Positions 6,537 through 12,360 of a stretch of 12,360 bases of DNA are shown one piece after another; within the stretch, counting starts at the first letter, position 1, and each line of letters opens with the position of its first letter. Below the pieces are notes generated by a model. That model did not search any database. It was not told the DNA's origin and saw only the letters and a list, made by a program, of their open reading frames with translations. The translations under genes and the position numbers were made by a program. The DNA comes from an uncultured Kiloniellales bacterium (GTDB lineage Bacteria > Pseudomonadota > Alphaproteobacteria > Kiloniellales > JAKSDN01). The stretch is from assembly GCA_937974415.1 (NCBI GenBank), contig CALJXB010000247.1, positions 1-12,360 on the forward strand. The letters run 5' to 3'.

Positions 6537-7400
6537 ATGAGCGGCGAGACCTTCAAAGTGGCCTGCGTGCAGAACTGCGCCGGCACCGAGACCGAACCCA
6601 ACCTGAAAGACTGCGCCGAGCTGGTGCGCGAGGCGGCCGGGCGCGGCGCGGCCTTCATCCTGCTGCCGGAGTACTTCACCGGCCTCGACATCCAGGGTCA
6701 CATTCTGATCCCGGAAGCCTTCGCCGAGACGGATCATCCGGCCTTGCCGCTCTTCGCGGGGCTGGCGCAGGAACACCGGGCCTGGATTTTGCTGGGTTCG
6801 CTGGCGATCACCCTGGAGGGCGGGGCCATCGCCAACCGCTCCTATCTGCTCGACCCGGACGGCGCCATTGCCGCGCGCTACGACAAGGTTCACCTCTTCG
6901 ACGTCGACCTGGCGGGGGGCGAGAGCTACCGGGAATCCGAGACTATCGCCCCCGGTGCCTGCGCCACCGTGGCCGACCTGCCCTGGGGCCGCGTCGGCCT
7001 CTCGATCTGCTACGACCTGCGCTTCGCCCAGCTCTACCGGGCGCTGGCCAAGGCCGGCGCCGATTTCCTCACGGTCCCCGCGGCCTTCACCAAGACCACG
7101 GGTCAGGCCCACTGGCACGTGCTGCTGCGGGCGCGGGCGATCGAGACCGGTTGCTTCGTCTTCGCGCCGTGCCAATTCGGCGTGCACGCCGGCGACCGGG
7201 CCACTTATGGCCATTCGCTGATCATCGACCCCTGGGGCCAGGTGCTGGCCGACGGGGGCGAGGACCGCGGCGTGGCGGTCGCCGAGGTCGATCCGGCGGC
7301 GGTCGCGCGGGCACGCGCCATGATCCCGGCGCTCCAGCACGACCGGGCCTTCGACCTCTCGGTGCCCGACGTGGTGGCGCGCGCGGTGGGGGGAGACTGA
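6537..7400 (+). CDS. Carbon-nitrogen hydrolase of the Nit1 type (probable deaminated-glutathione amidase)
   Basis: Cytoplasmic amidase of the nitrilase superfamily. The Nit1 branch hydrolyses deaminated glutathione, a repair reaction for a transaminase side product. 287 residues with the catalytic triad in place: E45 in LLPEYF, K117 in YDKVHLFDVD and C158 in SICYDLRF. Nit1-like blocks are GGESYRES (127-134), TGQAHWHVLLRARAIETGCF (188-207), ATYGHSLIIDPWG (222-234) and the ending IPALQHDRAF. ATG 6537 is preceded by GAGG (6525-6528) and AGGGA; the frame is open further upstream to 6450, but that part carries no family sequence. In other alphaproteobacteria the gene often follows a glutaredoxin gene, which is absent here. 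Superfamily sure; exact substrate inferred. Omega-amidase is an alternative. Confidence 0.88.
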   Translation: MSGETFKVACVQNCAGTETEPNLKDCAELVREAAGRGAAFILLPEYFTGLDIQGHILIPEAFAETDHPALPLFAGLAQEHRAWILLGSLAITLEGGAIANRSYLLDPDGAIAARYDKVHLFDVDLAGGESYRESETIAPGACATVADLPWGRVGLSICYDLRFAQLYRALAKAGADFLTVPAAFTKTTGQAHWHVLLRARAIETGCFVFAPCQFGVHAGDRATYGHSLIIDPWGQVLADGGEDRGVAVAEVDPAAVARARAMIPALQHDRAFDLSVPDVVARAVGGD

Positions 7401-7569
7401 GGCCATCTCCGGCGGGTCCGGGCCGGCCCAGATCTCGGGCAAATGACGGCGCCGCAGTTCGGCCCATTTCGCAAACGATACGTTAACGCTCGCGGGCGTA
7501 CCCTCAGACCGCCGCCTTAGCGCGGGTTTGGTTCAATGCGACCCGAACCCGCCCCCGGGAGAGACGGGC

Positions 7570-7914
7570 ATGCCCTATGTAACCCGCGACCGGGAGGGCC
7601 GCGTCGTAGCCCTCCACGCCAACCGCAATGGCGCTGCCGAGGAAGAGTTGGCAGCCGACGATCCCGATCTCCTGTCCTTCGTCGGCTCCCACATCCGCCT
7701 GGCCGATATTCAGAGCGACCTCGAGGCCTCGGACCTGCAGTTGATCCGGGTCATCGAGGACTTGATCGCCGTGCTGATTGACAACGGCATCCTCAAGATG
7801 ACGGACTTGCCGGCCGCCGCCCAAACCAAGCTTGCCGGGCGCGGCAAGCTGCGCGCCCAGCTGGATGGCCTCTGCGATACGGCGGGCGCAGGGGACGAGG
7901 TCCTGTTGCCCTGA
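7570..7914 (+). CDS. Small conserved-looking protein of unknown function (often labelled 'tryptophan synthase beta-like')
   Basis: 114 residues, acidic and soluble, without signal or membrane segment. It opens MPYVTRDREGRVVAL, then an acidic stretch ELAADDPDLLSFV (26-38), and a central helix DLQLIRVIEDLIAVLIDNG (55-73) followed by TDLPAAAQTKLAGRGKLR (78-95). This pattern resembles a family of ~100-residue proteobacterial proteins that databases label tryptophan synthase beta-like. I see no pyridoxal-phosphate lysine motif and no room for such an enzyme, so the label should not be read as a function. ATG 7570 has GGGAGA (7557-7562) upstream; a TTG at 7528 in the same frame is less likely. The 169-base gap after the amidase holds no clear terminator. 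Confidence 0.75.
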   Translation: MPYVTRDREGRVVALHANRNGAAEEELAADDPDLLSFVGSHIRLADIQSDLEASDLQLIRVIEDLIAVLIDNGILKMTDLPAAAQTKLAGRGKLRAQLDGLCDTAGAGDEVLLP

Positions 7915-8008
7915 TACCGGCGCGCGACCCTTGATGGGGCGACTGCACTCGCCGTAACATCCGGCCACGAACCGCCTGATTTCTGCACGCCAGACGCCTG
8001 GGGGAACC

Positions 8009-8605
8009 GTGTCGGACGCCGATCACCCGCATCTCGTTGTCCTCGACGAGGCCGCCCAAGCCTTGCGCGGCCACTTTCTGGGGTGGCAGTGCCGGGTCCG
8101 CCAGTATGCCGTCCGCCAGGGCGGCGGCCGGCCGACGGAGGGCATGCGGCCGCGGGTACTCGTCTCGGAACCCGAGGCCGATCTCGGCCCGGTCACGGTC
8201 TTGATCAACCAGCTCGAGCCGCACGAGGCGACCAGCCAGTTTCGCCACCTGGCACGCAAGACCAACGACCCGGTGGAGCGCTACAACGGCGCGATCAAGC
8301 TTCTCTCCGCCGCGTACTATCAGAGGCCCGAGGAGTTTTCCGACGAGCTCACCGCGCTGTTCGGCCCGGCCTCGCCGGTCGCCGGCCGGCTGCTGGCCGG
8401 CGGCGGCTGCCGGCTGCTCTTCGCTCAGTACAGCCAGAGCTACGACCTGCCGTGCAGCCTGCGCCAGCTGCCGGAAGACCATCCGGCCTTTCAGGCGACG
8501 ATTTGGCACAACAGCCTGTTCAACCCGAACATCCCGGGCGGGGTGCAGGTGCTGGCCTTTCGCCCCGACTGGGCCAAGGCGACGGCCGATCCGCCGGCGC
8601 GGTGA
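8009..8605 (+). CDS. Conserved-looking hypothetical protein, family not recognised
   Basis: 198 residues, soluble, no signal peptide or membrane helix. Candidate landmarks are ALRGHFLGWQCRVRQYAVR (18-36), GRPTEGMRPRVLV (40-52), VTVLINQLEPHEATSQFRHL (62-81), KTNDPVERYNGAIKLLSAAYY (84-104) and DLPCSLRQLPEDHPAFQATI (146-165). The late segment WHNSLFNPNIPGGVQVLAF (166-184) is rich in Asn/Gly. The codon use and even spread of Trp, Cys and Tyr look like a real gene. It uses a GTG start with only GGGGAA nearby; no better start exists before residue 46. It lies 94 bases after the preceding small gene on the same strand. I do not recognise a catalytic motif. Confidence 0.75.
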   Translation: MSDADHPHLVVLDEAAQALRGHFLGWQCRVRQYAVRQGGGRPTEGMRPRVLVSEPEADLGPVTVLINQLEPHEATSQFRHLARKTNDPVERYNGAIKLLSAAYYQRPEEFSDELTALFGPASPVAGRLLAGGGCRLLFAQYSQSYDLPCSLRQLPEDHPAFQATIWHNSLFNPNIPGGVQVLAFRPDWAKATADPPAR

Positions 8606-8698
8606 TGTGCCGCCTGGGTGCCCCCGCAGCGGGTGCCCGCAAAGATCTGGGCGCCCCCTCCACTGGGTCTGACAGGACTCGCGGGAGAGGTTCCAAAT

Positions 8699-8707
8699 TT
8701 ATCCACA
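8699..8707 (+). promoter_or_regulatory. Lone DnaA-box consensus match
   Basis: TTATCCACA matches the bacterial DnaA-box consensus exactly and lies in one of the few AT-rich patches of the window. No second box was found nearby on either strand and no replication gene is present, so an origin is not supported. It could be a DnaA titration or regulatory site, or chance. Confidence 0.35.
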
Positions 8708-8886
8708 GAACAAAATAAGTTGCCGAAAAATAACAGCCGGGATAGCCTCTTGCCCGGTTTGTTGATGGGTCTTGGGGGATACGGGGGACTCATGCACGTA
8801 CACTTCGCCGCAGCGGCAACTGAGCTCGCTCTCGACTTGCGCAAACTTGCTCCGAGGGGGTCTTGTCTGTAGCGGCACAGGGGCTT

Positions 8887-8936
8887 GCCCGGTATGGCCG
8901 GGCCTTGGCTTGCGAGCCGCCCACAGCGGTGGGCGG
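8887..8936. other. Cluster of GC-rich hairpins
   Basis: GCCCGG (8887-8892) pairs with CCGGGC (8898-8903) over a 5-base loop. CCGCCCAC (8917-8924) pairs with GTGGGCGG (8929-8936) over the loop AGCG. Between them GGCT-TGCG-AGCC (8907-8918) can form a smaller stem that competes with the last. The word GGCTTG occurs three times (8882, 8908, 8937). No T-run follows. Structured RNA or a degenerate repeat element are both possible. Confidence 0.5.
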
Positions 8937-9166
8937 GCTTGTGACGGACCCCGGAACTCGCCCGTGCTTGCTCTCGTGTTTATTCTCAAGAAAAATTTTT
9001 GATTGTGGTGAGATCTCGCCTCGGGTAGCCTTGTCGCGGTACCGACGCGACACATCGGGGGGCATCGGGACTCAATGCACGATACGGCATGGCTCGCCAA
9101 GATCGCCAAGACGCCGGAGCGAAGGCCCCGGCGCAGTCCAACTGACGCCCGGTCACAACCAACAAA

Positions 9167-9241
9167 CTTGCAAGGCACCAACGCGGCTTCGGCATCCCGC
9201 TGAAGACCCGTGCTGGGCGTCGCCAAGGAACGCCTTGCAAG
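9167..9241. repeat. Two CTTGCAAG palindromes upstream of amt
   Basis: The 8-base palindrome CTTGCAAG occurs at 9167-9174 and again at 9234-9241, 67 bases apart and about 113 and 46 bases before the amt start codon. An octamer recurring exactly in this short region is more than expected by chance, so it is noted as a possible paired binding site. Confidence 0.35.
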
Positions 9242-9286
9242 ACAACGTGAAGCCATTGAGACAGTGCGACGACGAGAGAGGGTGAA

Positions 9287-10648
9287 ATGGATACGGATAT
9301 CGGGGCACTAACGGTAGTCTTCACGGAATTCTACTACTGGATCACGGTCGCGCTCATGTTCCTGATCCACGTGGGGTTCTGTATGTACGAGGTCGGCGCC
9401 AGCCGGCAGAAAAACCACCTGCACACGCTTCTCAAGAACACCATGCTGATTCCCCTGGTGACCATCACCTGGTTCTTCTTCGGCTGGTGGATCTACTGGG
9501 CGTTTGCCGGCGGGCCCGGGATCACGGGCGGCATCGGCCATCCGGATCCTAGCTTCGCCGAAGCTTCCGTTCCTTGGAGCGAAGGCATGGGGCCGCGGCT
9601 CGACGACCGCATCACCGGCGTCTTCTGGGCCGCCTTCTTGCTGTTCGCCTGGACGGCGGCGTCCATCGTTTCGGGCGCGGTGATCGAGCGCATTCGCAAG
9701 TTCGCCTTCTGGATGATTGCGATCCTGATCGGTTCGGTCACCTGGTCGATCGACGCCGCCTGGGGCTGGAGCTACGGTGGCTGGATGGTCGAAATACTCG
9801 GCTATCACGATGCCTATGCCTCCGGCGTAATCCACGCGATTGCCGGCGGCTGCGCGCTCGGTGTCTTGGTCGTGCTGGGACCGCGCCTCGGCAAGTTTGC
9901 GCCGGATGGGACGCCGCGCGATATCGCGCCCCATAATGCCTGGCTGGTCTGTATCGGGTTGTTCATGATCTACACCGGCTTCTGGGGCTTCTACGTGGCC
10001 TGCAACGTGCCGGTGGCGACCACCGATTTCATCGCCGGTGAGATGACCGGCGTCACCCAGACCGCAACGACCATCTATCTGACGCCGACGACGCTCGGCG
10101 CCATTACGATGAACTTCCTGATGTCCCTGGCCGGCGGCCTGATGATCGGCTACATGGTCTCCAAGGGCGATGCTTTCTGGACCTATTCCGGCGGCCTGGC
10201 GGGGGTCATCACCGCCTCGGCGGGCAACGACCTCTACCACCCGATCCAGGCCCTGATCATCGGCGGCATCGGTACGGCTATCGCCTACAAGATGCATTTC
10301 TGGGTGGAGCGCCGCTTCAAGGTGGACGACGCGGTCGGCGCCGTGGCGGTGCACGGCTATGCCGGATTCTGGGGTCTGGTGATTGCCGGCTTCGTGTTGT
10401 GGGGGCATCCGTCCTCGCCCTACGAAGGCTTTGCCACGATTTCGCCGTGGGGCCAGTTCATCGGCGCGATCATCATGTTCTGGGTGCTGGGCTTCATCCC
10501 CGGCTGGATCCTGGCCAAGATTCTCCATGGCGCCGGACAGCTTCGGATTCCAAGGGAAGTCGAGCTGCTTGGCCTCGATTTCGGCAACATGCGGGAAGCC
10601 GAACGGGCCCGTCAGGAAGTCTTGAGTACCGAACAGGCAGCCCTCTAG
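9287..10648 (+). CDS. amt: Divergent Amt-family ammonium transporter
   Basis: Inner-membrane ammonium channel, expected to be a trimer. 453 residues, eleven helices, no cleavable signal. By alignment with E. coli AmtB from memory, the pore twin histidines are kept (H183 in YASGVIHAIAGG, H356 in AVHGYAGFWG), as are the family Asp (D175) and both gate phenylalanines (F120, F235). The normally conserved GFNAGS reads GFYVAC (234-239), putting Tyr and Cys where AmtB has N216 and S219. The C-terminal tail keeps LGLD (428-431) of the regulatory tail. ATG follows GAGGG (9278-9282). No glnK/glnB is adjacent; instead a 73-residue membrane protein gene follows 34 bases later. Family sure; substrate ammonium very likely. 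Confidence 0.92.
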   Translation: MDTDIGALTVVFTEFYYWITVALMFLIHVGFCMYEVGASRQKNHLHTLLKNTMLIPLVTITWFFFGWWIYWAFAGGPGITGGIGHPDPSFAEASVPWSEGMGPRLDDRITGVFWAAFLLFAWTAASIVSGAVIERIRKFAFWMIAILIGSVTWSIDAAWGWSYGGWMVEILGYHDAYASGVIHAIAGGCALGVLVVLGPRLGKFAPDGTPRDIAPHNAWLVCIGLFMIYTGFWGFYVACNVPVATTDFIAGEMTGVTQTATTIYLTPTTLGAITMNFLMSLAGGLMIGYMVSKGDAFWTYSGGLAGVITASAGNDLYHPIQALIIGGIGTAIAYKMHFWVERRFKVDDAVGAVAVHGYAGFWGLVIAGFVLWGHPSSPYEGFATISPWGQFIGAIIMFWVLGFIPGWILAKILHGAGQLRIPREVELLGLDFGNMREAERARQEVLSTEQAAL

Positions 10649-10682
10649 GGCCGGCCCTATACGAGAATTGGAGGACAAGTAG

Positions 10683-10904
10683 ATGTCGACAACACCTCTG
10701 GACAACTGGGCCGTCGATCTCGGTGACGTGACCCTCATCTATCCCTTCGTGGGACAAGAAAAGCTCATGGTCATCGTCGCCGTGGTCCTGTGGATCGCCT
10801 GGCACATCTGGCAAGTGAAGTTCGAGAACAACACCTACAAAGAGGACATCGAAAAGCACGCCACATCGGAAAACTTACGCAAGGCGACCAGCGGCGAGCT
10901 CTAA
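10683..10904 (+). CDS. 73-residue single-helix membrane protein downstream of amt
   Basis: Tiny protein with a polar N-terminus (1-26), one clear membrane helix KLMVIVAVVLWIAWHIWQV (27-45) and a charged C-terminal tail FENNTYKEDIEKHATSENLR (47-66) that looks helical. The positive-inside balance is weak, so topology is uncertain. It has a strong GGAGG (10670-10674) 8 bases before the ATG and lies between the amt stop and a strong intrinsic terminator, so it is almost certainly a real, co-transcribed gene. I do not recognise the family. The position suggests an Amt accessory or regulatory subunit, but this is inference from context alone. No cysteines, no lipobox. Confidence 0.85.
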   Translation: MSTTPLDNWAVDLGDVTLIYPFVGQEKLMVIVAVVLWIAWHIWQVKFENNTYKEDIEKHATSENLRKATSGEL

Positions 10905-10932
10905 CGCCGCGGTCGACCTGCATCGCACTCGA

Positions 10933-10960
10933 GGGGCGCCCTAACCGGCGCCCCATTTTT
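10933..10960 (+). terminator. Strong intrinsic terminator of the amt operon
   Basis: GGGGCGCC (10933-10940) and GGCGCCCC (10947-10954) form a perfect 8-bp GC stem with the loop CTAACC, followed by A and five Ts (10956-10960). It lies 29 bases after the small membrane-protein gene and ends the two-gene amt unit. Confidence 0.93.
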
Positions 10961-11070
10961 CTAGTCATGTGGGATACCCGGCTCCTCTCCCCGTCGCCGC
11001 AGCCTTTTCCCTGGGGCGCGCAGAGGGCAAGCTAGAGATCCGGCGAAGCGAAAAGCACGGCACGGCAGGC

Positions 11071-11586
11071 ATGACGGACGGCCCGGTTCACGAGTTTCAG
11101 ATCGGTCAATCCAAGACCCGGCACGGCTTGGTCATCGCCGCCCTCGGTATCCTGGTCGGGCTGGCGACTCTGGTGCTCGGCGACGAGAGCGTGGCCGACA
11201 GCCGTTGGATCGGCGCTCTTCTAGTGGCGCTCGGGATCGCGGTCGGGGTTCACGCCTGGCGCACCGGCCGGTCGTCGGGTGCTCACCTGCGCATGGATTC
11301 CGCGGGCGTCACTTTCCGCGAATGGGGTGCGACGGTTCCGTGGAGCGAGATCGCCGACGTCTATCAATCGGGCTCGCGCCTGCAGCCCTTCATCACGCTG
11401 CGCATCGCAGATCCCGAGCGGCTCATGGCGAGCTTGTCAGAGGAGGAGGCCCGCAGGCTGAAACGAAACCGCCTGTGGAAGAAGCCCGAGCTGCGCATTC
11501 CCTATAGCGCGGTCGAAGCCTCGCGCGACGAAGTCCTGGCCGCCATCCAGAACGGCATGACCGATCGAGAGCCGCCGGTTGCATGA
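11071..11586 (+). CDS. Two-helix membrane protein with PH-like (STM3941-type) tail
   Basis: 171 residues from ATG 11071: a short polar N-terminus, two membrane helices (about 19-37 and 46-64), then a cytoplasmic domain. The tail pattern resembles STM3941-family/PH-like proteins: LRMDSAGVTFREWGATVPWS (73-92), then EIADVYQSGSRLQPFITLRI (93-112), and finally PELRIPYSAVEASRDEVLAAI (139-159), matching the usual 'W-x-D/E-I' then 'I-P-x-x-x-x-S-x-x-E-L' order. Function of that family is unknown. The frame is open upstream to a GTG at 10969; the start at 11071 is preferred because the extension has no helix or family sequence, but the ribosome site is weak (CAGG). It lies 39 bases before the XRE-cupin gene, probably one transcript. 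Confidence 0.7.
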   Translation: MTDGPVHEFQIGQSKTRHGLVIAALGILVGLATLVLGDESVADSRWIGALLVALGIAVGVHAWRTGRSSGAHLRMDSAGVTFREWGATVPWSEIADVYQSGSRLQPFITLRIADPERLMASLSEEEARRLKRNRLWKKPELRIPYSAVEASRDEVLAAIQNGMTDREPPVA

Positions 11587-11625
11587 CCGGCGGGCTCGAC
11601 CGTAGATTCGAGTCAACGGAGAGCC

Positions 11626-12276
11626 ATGGCCAAGCCCAAGTCACAGAGTGCGGATAGTGCCGCCCAGCAGGACCCGCACGCCCTCAGCGGCGCGCGGGAG
11701 AACCATCTCGAGGTCGCCATCGGCCGCGAGGTCCGCGCCTTTCGCCAACAGCTCGACATGACCGTGATGGAGCTGGCCAAGGCGGCGGGCCTTTCGACCG
11801 GCATGCTCTCGAAGATCGAGAACGGCGGCATATCGCCGTCGCTGAGCACGCTCCAGGCCCTGTCGCGCGCGCTCCACGTGCCGGTGACCGCCTTCTTCCG
11901 CCGCTTCGAGGAAGAGCGCGCGGCCACCTTCGTGCGCGCCGGCGAGGGCCTCAAGATCGAGCGGCGCGGCACCCGTGCCGGCCATCAATACGAGCTGCTC
12001 GGCCACAGCGGCGGCAAGCGCGTCCTGGTCGAGCCCTACCTCATCACCCTGACCGAGGAATCCGACGTCTTTCCCCTGTTCCAGCATTCCGGCCTGGAGT
12101 TCATCTATATGCTGGAAGGCGAGGTGGGCTACCGCCACAGCGACAAGACCTATGTGCTGCGGCCCGGCGATTCGCTCTATTTCGATGCCGACGCGCCGCA
12201 CGGCCCGGAGGAGCTGCGCAAGCTGCCGATCCGCTTCATTTCGGTGATTGCCTATCCGCGCGAAGACGAGGCGTGA
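11626..12276 (+). CDS. XRE-family transcriptional regulator with C-terminal cupin sensor
   Basis: DNA-binding regulator of 216 residues. The N-terminal helix-turn-helix of the HTH_3/XRE type spans about 30-90, with MTVMELAKAAGLSTGMLSKI (45-64) and ENGGISPSLSTLQALSRAL. A cupin domain covers about 130-212: FQHSGLEFIYMLEGEVGYRH (152-171), VLRPGDSLYFDADAPHGP (177-194). The metal-site-like residues are H154, E158 and H192. This architecture (PuuR/SutR-like) usually senses a small amino-acid or amine-related ligand and controls a neighbouring operon. ATG follows GGAGAG (11618-11623). The likely target begins beyond the right edge, where a palindrome sits 42 bases after the stop. Family firm, ligand unknown. 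Confidence 0.93.
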   Translation: MAKPKSQSADSAAQQDPHALSGARENHLEVAIGREVRAFRQQLDMTVMELAKAAGLSTGMLSKIENGGISPSLSTLQALSRALHVPVTAFFRRFEEERAATFVRAGEGLKIERRGTRAGHQYELLGHSGGKRVLVEPYLITLTEESDVFPLFQHSGLEFIYMLEGEVGYRHSDKTYVLRPGDSLYFDADAPHGPEELRKLPIRFISVIAYPREDEA

Positions 12277-12317
12277 GGCTTGCGGGCTGGGCGCGGCCCC
12301 GGTGCGGCGAAATTAAA

Positions 12318-12332
12318 TTTCTTGCCAAGAAA
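12318..12332. promoter_or_regulatory. 15-bp perfect palindrome, candidate operator
   Basis: TTTCTTG-C-CAAGAAA is a perfect 7+1+7 palindrome in an AT-rich patch just after the XRE-cupin gene. A possible promoter overlaps it: TTGCCA (12322-12327) with TTTTAA (12345-12350) 17 bases later, a partial -10 match. A repressor bound here would cover the -35. The target gene would start outside the window. Confidence 0.5.
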
Positions 12333-12360
12333 GCTGGTTTGTTGTTTTAACCGCCCGGCT

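Larger units (their letters stand above)
8606..9286. other. 681-base gene-free region upstream of amt
   Basis: No reading frame here has coding-like composition; the open frames on both strands give Pro/Arg/Ser-rich nonsense. Contents: direct repeats of GGTGCCC near 8617 and 8631, a perfect DnaA-box-like site (8699-8707), an AT-rich patch around 8696-8735, a group of GC hairpins (8887-8936) and A5T5 at 8991-9000. Also present are a 7-bp-stem hairpin TGTCGCG/CGCGACA (9032-9052) and two CTTGCAAG octamers before amt. It may hold the amt promoter and possibly a small RNA, but neither is demonstrable. A decayed gene is also possible. Confidence 0.6.

Noticed and set aside
7420..7429. GGGCCGGCCC palindrome after the amidase gene as terminator
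   Set aside because: Self-complementary without a loop and not followed by Ts.
8874..8888. Possible sigma-54 promoter upstream of amt (GGCACA, then TTGC)
   Set aside because: The GG and GC are separated by 11 bases instead of the strictly kept 10, and it lies about 400 bases before amt inside a hairpin region.
8863..9285. Open frame ending just before amt (140 codons), with others in the same gap
   Set aside because: No plausible ribosome site, and the composition looks non-coding; hairpins run through it.
9308..10738. Long open frame on the minus strand opposite amt (476 codons)
   Set aside because: His/Arg/Asp-rich antisense translation typical of the complement of a GC-rich gene; the + strand frame has all Amt motifs.

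Overview
The window is GC-rich DNA (runs of G/C in third codon positions throughout) that reads as chromosome of an alphaproteobacterium, most likely of the Rhodospirillales/Kiloniellales type. This rests on the layout and protein style: System I cytochrome c maturation genes, a HisJ/HisQ/HisM/HisP-like amino-acid ABC transporter, a small PilZ protein, a Nit-type amidase and an XRE-cupin regulator. The genus is inference. No insertion sequence, phage gene, CRISPR array, tRNA or rRNA was found.

Layout: (1) positions 2-2600 hold the end of a cytochrome c maturation operon, ccmF (5' end outside the window), ccmG and ccmH, tightly packed with an ATGA overlap. (2) 2727-5931 is a complete polar/basic amino-acid ABC importer in the order ATPase, binding protein, permease, permease. 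It has a hairpin in its leader and another between the binding-protein and first permease genes. (3) A 25-bp near-perfect inverted repeat (5948-6014) separates it from a convergent single-domain PilZ gene on the minus strand. (4) Divergent from PilZ is a Nit1-type carbon-nitrogen hydrolase (6537-7400), followed by two conserved-looking proteins without known function (7570-7914, 8009-8605). (5) A 681-bp gene-free stretch with several hairpins leads to a divergent Amt ammonium channel (9287-10648) and a 73-residue single-helix membrane protein (10683-10904), closed by a strong intrinsic terminator. (6) Then come a two-helix membrane protein with a PH-like/STM3941-like tail and an XRE-cupin transcription factor. 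A 15-bp palindrome beyond that gene is a good operator candidate for whatever lies outside the window.

How the genes fit together: ccmFGH delivers and ligates heme to reduced apocytochrome c in the periplasm. The rest has a loose nitrogen theme: uptake of amino acids (ABC importer), uptake of ammonium (Amt), and release of ammonia by an amidase. The XRE-cupin factor belongs to a family that often controls amino-acid or polyamine genes, but no shared regulation is visible. No glnK/glnB lies next to amt. The part most worth a second look is the pair of a divergent Amt and a tiny membrane protein; the rest is mostly ordinary core genome with some notable RNA/DNA structures.
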